Source of the DNA: Datisca glomerata
Lineage: Eukaryota > Streptophyta > Magnoliopsida > Cucurbitales > Datiscaceae
Direction: 5' to 3'
Length of the DNA: 64,000 nucleotides
NCBI GenBank assembly: GCA_003255025.1
Contig: QANY01000280.1
Location: forward strand, 688,941-752,940
Shown here in pieces: positions 24,264 through 35,943 of the stretch. Numbering within the stretch: the first letter of the stretch is position 1; each line of letters starts with the position of its first letter. The translations under genes were made by a program, and so were the position numbers. Below the pieces are notes generated by a model, which searched no databases, was not told the DNA's origin, and saw only the letters and a list, made by a program, of their open reading frames with translations.

Positions 24264-25419
24264 ATCAGGATGGGTTTCAGTTAACGTGTGATCAGTTCTG
24301 ATTAGCTTGTTAACTAGGACATGATTAAGATTGTTAAATGATTCTGTTTGTGACACGTGTTATCTTCGTGCTATGTTAAGCCATGTCATGATCGAGTACG
24401 TTACTTTATTTCATTTATGTTATATGTCAAGTTCAGTTATTTTATGTCATGATTATATTTATGAAATGAGGATGCATGTTATTATGTGAGTTTGCTTACT
24501 GAGTATTTTAAAATACCCATCCCCCATATTTATGATGCAGATGGTGATGACGAGCAGCATGAGTGAGAGACTACAATAACCAGTTAGATCAGATGAATTT
24601 ATGTTTTCAGTTTATGATTTGATTTAAAGCTTAGAAAAACATTTTATGTTCAACTTGGTTATTCAAGTAGTTTATTTTACGATATGATTTTCTACGAGTT
24701 ATGATGAGTGAAAGTTTAATGAATTATGGATTTCAAGTTTTGACTTTATTTGTGAATTTAATTCAGTTTTTCGAGATTTTATTAATCATGCATTTAAGAC
24801 GCTTTATCGCTTCCGCTATTTTATGATTAAGATTCTGAGCATTGATAATTTTAATGCTTCCGCTATTTAAGGTCAGGATTTTTCCCATCATGGGTAAATT
24901 AAGCATTTTTGATTTGAGAATTTTCTCAAAATTAGGGTTTATTTCAAATTGGAGATTTTAAAATTGTGAAATTATACGTATGTTTAACCCTCGGGGATAA
25001 GGGCGTGACACTTCATGTCACCAATGTTTCCTGCCCGATCTAAATTAGAATAAGTTTCTAGAACAAAGGCTGGTGATGGTTTAAGATGGTGTCATCTGAT
25101 TGTTCCTTTCAAGTAACTCAATATCCTTTTACAAGTCTGCCAGTGGTTACAAATTGGTTTATGTAGAAATTGACTAAGCTTGTTACTATAAAACCAATGT
25201 CAGATCTTATAATTGAAATATATTGTAAAACTCCAGTGATACTCCTAAACGGGTTATGCCACCCATAGGTTCACCTATAAAGTAAGTGTAGTACATGAAC
25301 AAGCACGAGAAGATGATAGTTTTGCACCTTCCATCTTTATCTTCTTCAATAACTCAGTTATATAGTTAGTTTAAGTTAGGTATATGCATGTTTTCTCTCT
25401 GAAACCTCAACACTCCCAA

Positions 25420-25900
25420 AAATCAGTGTATGAAGCCTAGATCCTTCAATGCAAAAGAGTTATTCAGGTCAGAAATAACTCTTTGTTTCAGCTTAAAGTT
25501 ATTCCATGTTACCAACATATCTTCTACACACACCAATAAGAAGAGTGCATCTTCAGTATCACGAAAAACAAACAAAGATGTATATGACTTAGCATTAGTT
25601 AACCCCTTATACATTAACATTTTTTAAGCTTGTCATACTAAGCCCTAAAGGTCTGTTTAAGACCATCAAAGGCTTTCTTAAGCTGATAAACATGTTTTGG
25701 CATGCTGCTGTTTTGAAAACTCTCAAGTTGAGTCATGTATAATGTCTCACTTATTACTCCCTTTAGAAATGCATTGTTAACATTCAATTGTTTGATGTCC
25801 CCATAAAACAAACAACAATATGTAACATGGTTCTAACTATACTGGATTGAAGTCTCTGTAAAATCTATCCCTAGGTCTGATGGAAGCCCTTAACCACTAA
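25420..25900 (-). pseudogene. Old copia reverse transcriptase fragment
   Basis: The 25620-25423 frame contains YKGLTNAKSYTSLFVF, then LLVCVEDMLVT where active copia RTs have YVDD, so the catalytic box reads CVED. SDLNNSFALKDLG follows. The upstream part (to about 25900) holds RT blocks in other frames. Confidence 0.8.
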
Positions 25901-26129
25901 TCTAGCTTTATGCCTCTTCTACCGCTTCATCTACTGTTAAGCCACCTCTTGATCCAAAACCTTGTTCTCATTTATTAAAGTTTTCGTTGAAATCTTACTA
26001 TTCAAAACAAGAATTTTGGTGATTGTTGTTAAAATTCCTTTTGTAATTTTTATTTACTACCTATTAGCACACATAATATTTGCTTAGTTTTGATAATTGC
26101 ATCTCCAACCTGCTTTCATGACACATGAG

Positions 26130-26500
26130 TAAGAACTAAGCTCGTTTTAATCCGATAGACATCTCTTGTAGTGATATTGACTACAATGAGTTACACTTAA
26201 TTCCAAGTCCATTTAGGACATGAAGAACTAATTCTTGATCATTAAGTGGCTGCCAGTAGCTAACCTATCTACAATCCTTCTCCTTTTATCATAATAATCA
26301 GTAAAAGAGTTAATATCTTTTTTGCTGGATTGTAAAGCCCATCTAAATTGCATTAGTCTAACCTTAGACTAGCTTGCGACATTCATGTCTAATAAAGTCC
26401 ACAACTTTGCTGAAGTGTTGTATTATGTGATTATTCTAAGAGCTCATTCACTCATCGAAGCTCTTAATCATCCAAGTTGAATTTGATCATTTCTCACCCA
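26130..26500 (-). pseudogene. Old copia gag fragment
   Basis: The minus strand encodes a degraded UBN2-type Gag: segments resembling KKDINSFTDYYDKRRRIVD, then LNDQELVLHVLNGLG, in the order expected for copia Gag. Stops intervene. Confidence 0.6.
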
Positions 26501-26783
26501 AGAATTGAATCCTGGGTTTATTTCTCCACTAGCTAATCTCTTATATGACTTTTCAAATAAGGCAAACACTATCTCATGGAGTCCATTTCCAACAAAATTA
26601 GAACTATATGTGATCTCCATATAACGTAATTCCCTCTATCAAATTTCATTGAAACTGAACTATTGAAAATGTTGGGTAAAGTACTGCTAAAGTTTACAAC
26701 AGCATGTTGCTCTAAGCACTATTATTGGTGTTGTTGATGTTGTCATTGATGTGAGTCTTATTAAGGCTTTTGTAACATGAAAG

Positions 26784-26902
26784 TGTTTACAGGATCTTAT
26801 TTTGACAAGAATCATTTCTCTCTCAATTTGCGTTTTACATTGTGAAAGAGAGAGACTATGTATTTATAGACTACATATCATTAAGATTATAGATTGAATT
26901 GT
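26784..26902 (-). repeat. 5 prime LTR of the old copia, left half
   Basis: Begins TGTTTACAGGATC, parallel to TGCTTATAGAATC in the partner LTR. Interrupted at about 26902 by the Tat element; the rest is at 39098-39242. Confidence 0.75.
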
Positions 26903-27860
26903 GTTTTGGAGTTTAGGGTGATGTATGTGTGAGTGATCTAATCTATGCCAAGTTTTCCTGGGAGCGTGGGAGTCAGTGGTCGGAGGGTGAAGGACAAGCA
27001 ACCTTAGACAGTCGTCAGAAGGTGACAAATGCCTTAAGACTCTAAGGTAGGTGAGAAACTTGAGGAGAGGATATTCTCCATGTTAGACCTCAGGATCCTT
27101 GAGAAATTGGTTTTTCTCCATAATGGTGCTAGGGACCCCTTTATATAGATGGGGTCGAGTGTGGATCACTCATATGCAAATCGCTTGTCTAGATAGAAAC
27201 TAATACCAACAAGAGTTGTGTGTCCAGACAGAGACTGACACCAATAAGGGTCTCGGGTCCAGACATAAACTGACACCAACAGGTGTTGCGTGCTTAAAAC
27301 GTGATCACACACTAAAAACGTGACACCATGCTTAAAATGTTTCACATCCATAAAATGACATAACATAGGAGGTCGCGCCCAGGAGTCCCCCCGTGGCGGC
27401 GTGAGAGGCTGTGCCTGGGGTTCCCCCGTGGCGGCGTGGGAGAGTCACCCTCGGGGCTCCCCTAGAGTGGCAAAGGGAGCCGCGCCTGGGGCTTTCCTGG
27501 TGCGTCACAAAAAAGGCACTTCCAAGACTCGTAAGGTGGCTACATCCTTCAATGAGATCTTCCCATCTCGATGTAGCAAACCTTACCCTAATCCTACCAG
27601 ACCACAGGCCCCAAATTGTTCCCAGACGAGAAAAGACCTTCGAATCTTTAAACTTGAAGATGAAGTAAAACATTTAATACTTAATTTCATATAATAAGAT
27701 CGACACCTTTTATCAAATAGGTGCGCCTTTTACAGACATTACTTTGTCATTCTCACACATCGATAAATGTTATTCCACGTAAGCGCCACATGGATTTGTC
27801 TTTAGACGCCACGTGTTTCTTCTGACACGTTACTGTTAACGATGTGGCTCACCATTTACA
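26903..27860 (-). repeat. 3 prime LTR of the Tat element
   Basis: About 958 bp. Contains a TATA-like CTATATAAAGG on the minus strand at about 27139-27150, a G-box CACGTG at 27810-27815 and a GC-rich segment (27370-27530) with CCCGTGGCGGCGTG repeats. The frames inside it are not genes. Confidence 0.85.
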
Positions 27861-27870
27861 TTTTCCCCCT
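27861..27870 (-). other. Polypurine tract of the Tat element
   Basis: The minus strand reads AGGGGGAAAA immediately before the 3 prime LTR (which starts TGTAAATGG in element sense), the expected plus-strand priming site. Confidence 0.85.
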
Positions 27871-28080
27871 GTTCAAGGTTGAGGACACAACAATAAAGCT
27901 TGAACATATTCTCTGATTTTAGTGTTGCCTACGTCTTTCGCACTTATTCGTGGGACAAACGTCTTTTTGTCACTGAATTCCATTAAACCATATCATAAAA
28001 ATTTAGATCTGCCATAATTCCTGAGAAGATACCTTTTGGGGAAGTTCCCACAACTTCATCATTCCTCGAAAAAGGTGGAA

Positions 28081-28490
28081 GAGTCTCACCCAAGACGAGA
28101 GATGTCACAACACCTCTGAGGAGGCATTTGAGAATGCCTCATTCATATGCGTGGCACATCGCCTCGAACGAGGCATGTGAAAGTGCCTCGAATGAGGCGT
28201 GACAGCTCCCCGTTCAGAGGCTCGTCAGCACCTCGAACGAGGCGTATGAGAATGCTTCATTCAGAGGCACTGCTTCTCTCCTCGTCAGAGGGGCTTGTCA
28301 GTGCCTCGTTCAGAGGCGTTGTGTCTTACCTCGTCAGAGATGCTGCATCTCACCTCGAACGAGGCACTACATCCCGTCCTTCCTTGTATAGCGAGGCTCT
28401 GTGTCTCTCCTAGAATGAGGCACTACGTCATGTCCTTCCTTGTATGAGACGTCACAGTCTCTTCTCGAATGAGGCATGAAAGCTCTCCTT
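28081..28490 (+). repeat. Array of CCTCGAACGAGG-type palindromes
   Basis: Irregularly spaced copies of a short inverted repeat. GCCTCGAACGAGGC (28161-28174) is perfect with two central bases. Variants: GCCTCGAATGAGGC (28185-28198), CCTCGAACGAGG (28231-28242), CCTCGAACGAGGC (28353-28365), CTAGAATGAGG (about 28410), CTCGAATGAGG (about 28463-28473), interleaved with CCTCGTCAGAG and CGTTCAGAGGC half-forms. The array ends just before a TATA box and ATG of the antisense gene, so it occupies its promoter position. Confidence 0.8.
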
Positions 28491-28493
28491 CCC

Positions 28494-28500
28494 TATAAAC
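28494..28500 (+). promoter_or_regulatory. Putative TATA box of the antisense PMD gene
   Basis: TATAAAC on the plus strand, 51 bases before an ATG at 28551. The spacing suits a short 5 prime leader. No experimental support. Confidence 0.4.
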
Positions 28501-28550
28501 TAGCCAGGGACATTCTCTCATTCTCATTTCTTGATTTTACTTTGAAACAA

Positions 28551-31243
28551 ATGGCCTTTAGAGAGTTACTTACATTTTAAAAACATGCCGCCCCATCTAA
28601 ATATCCACCGAGACCTTAGGGAATGTCTGACGTAGTGGCAAAATGACTAATTAATTCCATGGATAAAAGTCTGGAGGTGGTTGTGTCATCATCTTCAACG
28701 CTATTGATGGAAAATGAAATGGCCAAAAATTGTGAAGTCCTCAAAGCGGACTCGATTCCATTACTATGGCTAACTCGTGGTGACTTCCCTTCATCGCGTA
28801 TCACGTATGATGGTCACACCAATCCCATGGCGGGTTGGACTGAGTGGTGTGAGTACATTCTATCAAACTCACATCTCATTATTCGTATTTGCTTGCCTGT
28901 TATTGATATTTTGGTGATGCGTTGGAGTAGGCAAACTCACTCATTTATTGCTGCATGGGGAGAGTTCACGCCTACTTTAGAAGATGTCCACATGCTTTTG
29001 CGTCTTCTGTTGTTTGGTGACCACGACCCGTTCGTGACCTCCTTAACCCTTGAGAAATCTATATTACTTGTTAGATCGCCTCAATAAAGATCTCGAGAGG
29101 AATTTGGGATGTTACAAGATCAGCTCTCATATTGATCTGTCATTTTTACAGATGTTCACCTGGGAGCGATTCCCAATGTGTGCCCCTTCTTGGTCTCAGT
29201 CTGATATTGGCTGTGTCGACCGCCCTGGGCATGGGCGTGGTGCACTAACAAACTTCTGAAGTGTCTATCCTTTTCTACTGATATCGACATCTTTGGGTAC
29301 TTTTTGGCGCGACCATATACCTAATGTCCAGATGGTCACGTTAAGGATGCCCTATAGAAGCATATTGACTTAGGCAAGTGTGGTTCTCCCTTTCATCTCT
29401 CTGATACTGACGCGACTATGTAGGCTAGTTTGACACCATCAACACTCTCAGTAGTGGCTGAGCGTGCGGGAGAGGCTGGGCTGAACGAATCTTTTAGCAC
29501 TTGTTACCAGTGCAACCGAGTGGCTTGCCAATTTGGTTTTGATCAGTGTATTCCATAGAGACGACGACCATGTATCCAATTTAGAGAAGCCTTTGAGTAT
29601 TGGATGGTAGAGGCGCGTACACATAGTAGCATTGCATCATTTTTTCATGTTCCCCAATCCATTCGTAAGCCTAACATGACAACGTTAATGAAAAAATATC
29701 GGGATGCCTTGCCTGACTTATGGTTGCAATACCTTCAATCTCCCCCTGTTGATCTACCATAGGAAAATATTTACAGAGGGAACGTGACGTTGCGGTCCAT
29801 GAAACCACCTCCTAGCGGAAGAGTGAGCCAGATGGCCCTTACTAAACCCTAGAGGAAAAGGAAGACTCTCGTCGTTGGTCACGAGACTTCCATCAAGACG
29901 TCCGAGGTGGGTGATTCTGATCCTGCTGGGTTGATTCCTCAGTCAAGCTTCCTACATCCTTCTTGAGGTCTACAGCTAACCCTAGGCTCAAATCCATATC
30001 GTTACACCGACGCCCTAGAGTAGTGATGAGGGATGTCCTGGTAGAGAGGCATGTCGATACTTCTACTCCAGGGGATTTGGAGCCACCTCACCGTAAATTC
30101 CAAGGTGACATCATCAGCTCTAACGACGAACCTCCGGTAAGTAACATATCCATATTTATAGTTACGCTATCCTTTTACATTCTGATTATATATTAGCGAT
30201 CAAATGTACTTTACAGGTAACATGTAGCTCCTCTAAGGAGGTCAGTGAGGCTTGTGTACTGCTCTTGCGACAGCAAGCTGGGTGCGTTTTTTAGGCATCC
30301 GTAACACCCCTCTCTCTGTATATGTATATATGCTCCTTTTTTTACACTTGTTGTTTTTCTCTTCCAAGACCTTGTCGTACCTTTTTCGCCTACTTTCAGG
30401 CCAACGTCCATTGACCGAACTGTGGGTGTGGACAACGCGGTGAATTTTTCGGTGGATGTCACCCATGACCTAAATGCTTCAGTGCCCCCACAGACACACC
30501 CACCGAGCCTTGAAGCTCATACAAGGGTAACCTCACCTTCCTTTATTGTCTTTGTGACTTGCATTTTGTTATTTCTGACTTGCTTTTTTTTTCAACAGGG
30601 TTCCCTCGACATCTTCGTGAATATCATTGAGTTTTGATCCCCCAATCCGCGGCATAAATCCATGGGTGAACGCTCAATTGGTCTTGATATTCCCCTGGAA
30701 GATCTGGATGATATCAGGATTGACCTCACCCTTGGGGCCGCATACTTCAACATTTTGGACCTCCCACTAGGCACGACCTATGCCGTGAGGTGAGCCTTTC
30801 GTGCATCCAGCGATGGTAAAGGAGGCGGGGGTCGAGTGGGAGGCCCATCAAGAGTCTTCTCAGGATGCTCACAGTATTGCAGAGGGTCGAACCGGTCTAG
30901 CGTCTACTGTCGAGGTTGGATCAGATAGAGATACCTCGATCGTTGATAATGGCCAATATTCTTCTTTTGATCTAGAGACTTTTACCCTGCCACTGTCTAG
31001 GGTAATTGGGGAGTTTCATGGCGTGATGGTTGACCACCTCTTACTCTCATACTTGCAGCGGGCGAAGCGATCGCACCCTAGTACAGGCTTTAGTAGCATG
31101 AAAGGAATGCCATTGGTCCGTCAGACACCTCTCACCATGTTAGCTCAGATCCTCTACATCATTGATCACTCATCTCATGAGGATGTAGATCCTCAGGCTC
31201 TTACTTTCTTATTTAGTTGCTGGCGTGACCTCCCCCTATAGGA
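28551..31243 (+). pseudogene. Antisense plant mobile domain (PMD) gene carried by Tat
   Basis: Plus strand, opposite to gag-pol. The 28659-29087 frame contains LPVIDILVMRWSRQTHSFI, then AAWGEFTPTLEDVHMLL: the W...THTF...GE.T.TLEDV signature of the plant mobile domain family (relatives of MAIN/MAIL1; also known in transposons). The next frame has FLQMFTWERFPMCAPSWSQ, and a later block (about 29500-29610) CYQCNRVACQFGFDQCIP then FREAFEYWM, as in PMD proteins of gypsy elements. Three stretches look like introns: 30137-30216, 30301-30399 and 30527-30598, each GT...AG with a pyrimidine-rich end. A last open segment, 30801-31241, is unrecognised. Stops and frame changes (for example near 29087 and 29420) indicate decay. 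Antisense genes in this position are known from Tat elements. Confidence 0.75.
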
Positions 31244-32028
31244 CTGAACTTAGACTGGCTTCATCCTCACATTCGCATATGTAAAAGGCTTTAGAGATGT
31301 CATCTCATAATTAACCAGGTAAAAGGAAAAAATAACGGAGCGTGATGCGATTATGGCTAGAGTAGAGGAGATCAATGACATTAGAGTCAAGATATGTAAG
31401 CACCATGTCATGCTAGAGCGTTACCCCATCATCTCGGGCAAACTTGCTCCTGATTTGTTTCCCCAGCCATACCTTTTGTATCGTCTTTTCTTGTATTCTT
31501 GTACATCTGTAAGAAATTAATTAAAAAGCATGCCATTATTTTATTTCATGGTGCATTTGCTAATACTTAGTGTTTTACATCGTTTATACTCGTTATTTAG
31601 CACAATCATTATCTACTAAAAGAGTTTATCAGTATATGGCGGCCATGTTTTGCCAAATAAGTGATAATTGAGATAATTAACATGACCGCCAAATTCTACC
31701 TTTGTAATCATGTGAGTCTCAACAATGAGTTAAGCGATTATTCTGCCCATCCCCCTCCCTTTTTTTGCAATGGCTAAGTTCCGTTTTAAGGGGGATAACA
31801 ACATCGATTAAAGTCTCACTAGACATTGATATTTGATAGAGCAAAGAAAGATGGAACTTGTATTAATATTTGCATCTTTTTTGCATTTCTTCTTTGGCCT
31901 ACTATTTTCGTAGAAACGTCTTACATGCATTTCAGGAACAAAACTTCACTGAAATGTCTTACTATCCTAATTGCATTTCAAGAATAACCTACATTAAAAG
32001 TTAAGAATATTGAATAAAAAATGCAATA
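31244..32028. other. Tat spacer between antisense gene and integrase
   Basis: Lies between the convergent ends of the PMD remnant (plus) and integrase (minus). AT-rich after 31500. A small inverted pair of GGCGGCCATGTT/AACATGACCGCC (about 31638 and 31679) is visible. No coding signal. Confidence 0.5.
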
Positions 32029-33449
32029 TTAAGTTGTTGGGAAGACTTGGTGCGTTTGAGGGTCGGCCAGTCGGCAGTACCCGCTATCAGCTACGAAGGC
32101 GATCTCGTAAGGTCCTTCCCACTTGGGCTCAAATTTCTTGGCGTGCATCCCTTTCATCATATGCTCAGCTGCCTTCAGCACTAAGTCCCCCACAGTAAAG
32201 ATACGAGGCTTCACAATAGATTCATATGTCTGACCCATGCGCTCTTGGTATTCCTCTAAGGCTTCCAAGTCTCCAAGGCGTGTGGCATGTTCCACCCCAG
32301 CGGATGACAATTGTTTAGTGGAATGTACCATCACCTCTGTGGGTATCATGGCTTCGCATCCATATACCAATGAGAAGGGTGTTGCCTGAGTAGGGGTACA
32401 CTTTGACGTTCTATATGCCCAAAGTGCCAAGGGTAATAGCTCATGCCAGTTTTCTTGAGCTTCATGAACCATCTTGCTTAGGATCCTTAGCAACGTCTTG
32501 TTGGTCACTTCTGCTTGCCCGTTTCCCTTGAGGTGGTAGGGGGCGGATTTTTCATGGCAGATGTTGTAGTTCTCGAACGTCTGGGACACCACTTTGCTTG
32601 TGATTGCGGTGTCGTTGTTCGATATTATCCTCCTAGGCAGTCTGAATCTACAAATTATGTTCTCTTTGATGAAGTTGTAGACTTGTTCACCCGTCCCTTT
32701 CTTCAATGCAATGGCCTCAACCCACTTGGTGAAGCAATCTATTGCAGCCAAAATCCATATGTCCCCCTTAGATGCTGGTGAGATTGGGCCTATGAAATCC
32801 ATCGCCCAAGTATGAAATGGCCAAGGGACCTCCACCGGGTGCAAGGGCACGGAAGGTGCGTGTATGGCGTTCCCTAACACTTGGCATGCATAACACTTCC
32901 TTGCAAACTCCATTGAATCCATCTCCATGGTTGACCAGTAATACCTTATTCACAACAATTCCTCGTACAAACGTCTTCCTCTCTGCAGGCGCCTCTATGC
33001 ACCTATTCCATGATTGTGCGTTGTTCCTCGAGCCCAAGGCATTTGAGTGGTCGGTCGTCTATCCCCCTTCACAACAATTCTCCCCTCAAGAGAGAGAAGC
33101 GTGAGCTTCTTCTTTTGATGTTAATGGCATCTGCGGCGTTCATGCGTAACACTCCATCTGCCAGGTAAATAACGTAGGGCTGTCTCCAATCGATGACAAC
33201 TTCTATGATGTTCACTTCTTTCGGGTCTGGCAAGAGTTGGCATCTAGGACAGTACTTTTAGAGTGTAAGGGCCCGTTCATTCATGTTCGGCCAATAAAAC
33301 CCCATCCTTTCTAGGCGTCTATGTAACAGTGGCCCCTCCATGGAGCAAACATCTTCGTGAAGGCGTTGGAGTTGCCTTCTGCCTTCCTTAACACTTATGC
33401 ACCTTGCAAGGACTCCATCTGCTCCCCGATAGAACAATACTCCCTTCAA
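32029..33449 (-). pseudogene. Tat integrase
   Basis: The zinc-binding part (33449-33258) includes LHEDVCSMEGPLLHRRLERMGFYWP with FYRGADG; the His and Cys ligands continue into the next frame as KCYACQ. The 299-residue core frame (32928-32029) has catalytic Asp44 (WAMDFIG), IDCFTKWVEA, and Glu140 in NGQAE. The middle acidic residue, expected in IISDNG at position 104, is Asn (IISNNDTAI, codon 32619-32617), although the 35-residue spacing to Glu is kept. C-terminal motifs WAYRTSKCTPTQATPF, KWEGPYEI and a typical C-terminus are present, so this frame is nearly full length. Loss of one DDE residue should abolish strand transfer. Confidence 0.88.
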
Positions 33450-33481
33450 CTACACAAAATTTTATAAGTCTCGGTCAACCA

Positions 33482-34470
33482 TCATGCTCCTTTCACTAAG
33501 CAGTCTTTGAATATTATCTCTCCAATCTTGATGCACATCCTGCTTGAGGCTTTCAAAAACAGCAAGCTAGTCTTGATAACTACTTCGATGATGGGGACAA
33601 GGGCTGAGACTGGAATTTTGGAGGCAAGCGTAGCCAACGCATCTGCATGATGATTCTGGGACCGGGGCGTGTATTCAAAGACTAACTTCTCGAACGTGTC
33701 AGTCAGCATTTGGACTTCGTGCCTGTATTGTGCGAAGGTCGGTTCCTTGACAGAAAACTCCCATTAACCAGGTAAGTATCAAAGTTGAATCTCCCTTTAC
33801 CTTGAGTGACGTTGCCCCATTTTCCTTTGCATACTTTAGGCCAAGCACCAGTGCCTCATATTCAGCTTTGCTATTCATACAAGGGATTGTCAACTTGTAT
33901 GCCATTGGAAACATGTTGCCAATAGGGTCTTCTAGTATGAGCCCTACTCCACCTCCATTATGCGTTGACGATCCATCGAAGGTCAACCCCCACACTACCT
34001 CTTCACTAAGGTTAACCTCGTAGAACTCCCATTCGGGAGTTGTGCTAACAGATCTACAAGAGCTTGGCTCTTCTATACCTTCGGTGTCATTGCGGTGATA
34101 TTTTTTTTCTCAACAACATCGTCCACCTAATGAGCCTCCCATTCAGGGCTAGCCTCGACAAAAGAAAATGAACCGGGTTAAACCTAGTCATCAGATGAAT
34201 TTTATTACTGAGCAGGTAGTGCTGCAGCTTCTGAGTGACAAAGACAAGTGCTAAACAATTCTTTTCTTAAGGCGTGTATCCCAACTCAGCATCGTGCAAA
34301 AACCTACTCAAGTAGTAAATTGGCGACTCTACCCCGTTCTGCTCCTGAGCTTATAATGCTCTAATGGACTTAACTGTGGACGTAATGTACAAAATAAGTG
34401 GCAGATCACCCCGGGGTGGTACTATGGTGGGGGATGTGAGTAGGACATCCTTGAGCTGCTGGACACACCT
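33482..34470 (-). pseudogene. Tat RNase H plus archaeal-type second RNase H
   Basis: About 34470-34050 encodes a decayed gypsy RNase H (PIYYLSRFLHDAELGY, then EKNCLALVFVTQKLQHYL). 33995-33699 encodes the additional archaeal-type RNase H: LTFDGSSTHNGGGVGLIL, then NSKAEYEALVLGLKYA, with D, E and later D of the active site present. The next frame adds FEYTPRSQNHHADALATLAS. The two-RNase H layout is diagnostic of the Tat lineage. Confidence 0.85.
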
Positions 34471-35127
34471 CTACTGCTCTGATGCCCATTCGAATTGATA
34501 ACCCTGTTTTAAAAGTGGTTGCAGCGCACTGACTGACTCGGCCAAAGCCGGGATAAAACGCCATACATATGAAACTTTTCCCAAGAAAGATTTAAGCTCA
34601 TTCACTGTCTGTGGCGGTGGCATGTCCCTAATGGCTCTGACTTTTGAATGGTCAATGTCTATACCGCGTTGATGTACACAGAACCCCAAAAACTTGCCGC
34701 GAGGTACCCTGAAGGCACACTTTAATGGATTCATCTTGATCTTGTACTTTCTGCATCTTTAAAAAATGCTCGTAAGGTGCTTAAGATGCATGCCAACCAC
34801 CTTAGACTTAACGACCAAATCATCTATGTAGTCTTCAACGAAGTCATGAATCATGTCGTGAAAGATCGCCGTCATTGCCCTCTGGTAGGTAGCCCCGATG
34901 TTTTTAAGTACGAATGGCATAACGACGTAGTAAAAGTTTCCGAAAGGAGCCCTAAAAGTGGTCTTCTCGACATCTCCTAGAGCCATCCTGATCTGATTGT
35001 ACACCCTAAACCCATCCATGAATGAGAAAATCTCATGTTCTAGTATGGAGTCTACTAATCCGTCCACATTGGGCAGTGGAAAATCATCCTTCGGGCATGC
35101 CTTGTTCAAGTCTCTGAAAGTCAACAC
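34471..35127 (-). pseudogene. Tat reverse transcriptase
   Basis: The 35127-34759 frame has FRDLNKACPKDDFPLPNVD, FSFMDGF, a P-F-G-N-F-Y-Y-V-V-M-P-F block and the catalytic YIDDLVVKS box, which is intact. 34734-34471 continues with NPLKCAFRVPRGKFLGF and the thumb segment ELKSFLGKVSYVWRFIPALA. A short break between 34759 and 34734 separates them. Some core residues deviate (FRVYNQ for the usual FSGYNQ). Confidence 0.9.
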
Positions 35128-35943
35128 AACACCGTATCTGACCGTACTTTTTTTTCACCGGTACAATGTTCGCCAGCCAGGTGGGGTGCTCTATCGGCCT
35201 TATGAACTTGGCCTCCATAAGCTTAGTAATCTAAGACTTTATTTGCAATTCTACTTCGGGTTGAAAGTGTTGAGGTGGCTGCTTGACGGGGTTGTACGTT
35301 ATGAATACCCCCAACTTATGTGTCACTAGGGTGGGATCTAGCTCCGGCATTTCTGTGTATAACCATGCAAAAATGTCTTGGAATTCCTAAAGTACGGTCA
35401 ATAGGATCCCTTGAGACAGCACCAAGTTATCCTAACGACTGTCGTGGGGAATCCCTTTGATCTACAAACATGCCTTTTGCCAGGAAAACGGGTCTCCGTT
35501 CTGCCTCCCCCATCGAGGAAGACTTCCTTTAAATACTCATGCGACGAGGACGGTGTTGGTTTTGGAGGTTATTCCGGTATTTTACATTTCATCACGTAGG
35601 TCCCATTGGTTAGCCTTTGCTGCTTCAAAAATGCCTCCTCTGACATTATTTCCCCAGTCACGCCGTCGAGGGGATTAAGGTGTTCCCCTGATCCTGTTCA
35701 CCATCACAATCTGTACACTCTTTTATCGTTCATCAACGTCACCCTGATGACTACTTTGGTGCCCCCTGTCACTTTAGCCTTGCCCCATTTGTCTTCCCAC
35801 TTTGGCAAAGTGACAGTCGTGATCCTTCTCGGGGCTGCCATTCCAGCGGAAGCAATCTCGTCAAACAGTGTGGCTTCTACCAGATGAGCCTCTGTTTCAT
35901 CAAATGACGCTTTCGTGGCTACAATGCTGATATCCTTCCCCTT

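Larger units (their letters stand above)
22207..25010 (+). mobile_element. Solo LTR of a chromovirus, 2.8 kb
   Basis: Starts TGTAATACCCCGACC and ends GGGCGTGACA, matching the termini of the chromovirus LTR at 2373-3944 in reverse. Further shared blocks are the AATTAGGGTTT segment near the 3 prime end and the GAGTATTTT ... GATGACGAGCA block (about 24495-24570). No internal gag-pol is present, so it is a solo LTR. The flanks are CTACA (22202-22206) and CTTCA (25011-25015): a 5-bp target duplication with one mismatch. Joining the flanks restores the copia RNase H frame, which independently confirms the limits. It contains a long pyrimidine tract, a CGGTTC-rich tract and a minisatellite. Confidence 0.9.

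Noticed and set aside
26903..26912. TG-starting left end of the Tat LTR at 26902 with AATTG/AACTG as target duplication
   Set aside because: The matching inner edge of the right LTR (38180) has no TG, and the two pentamers differ, so the duplication could not be supported.
27332..27694. Several overlapping frames around 27400-27690 and their counterparts at 38500-38930
   Set aside because: They lie in the GC-rich part of the Tat LTRs, occur on both strands, and are not conserved as a frame between the two LTRs.
28147..28413. 88-codon frame rich in Arg/Ser
   Set aside because: It only reads through the palindromic repeat array and ends before the TATA box of the antisense gene.
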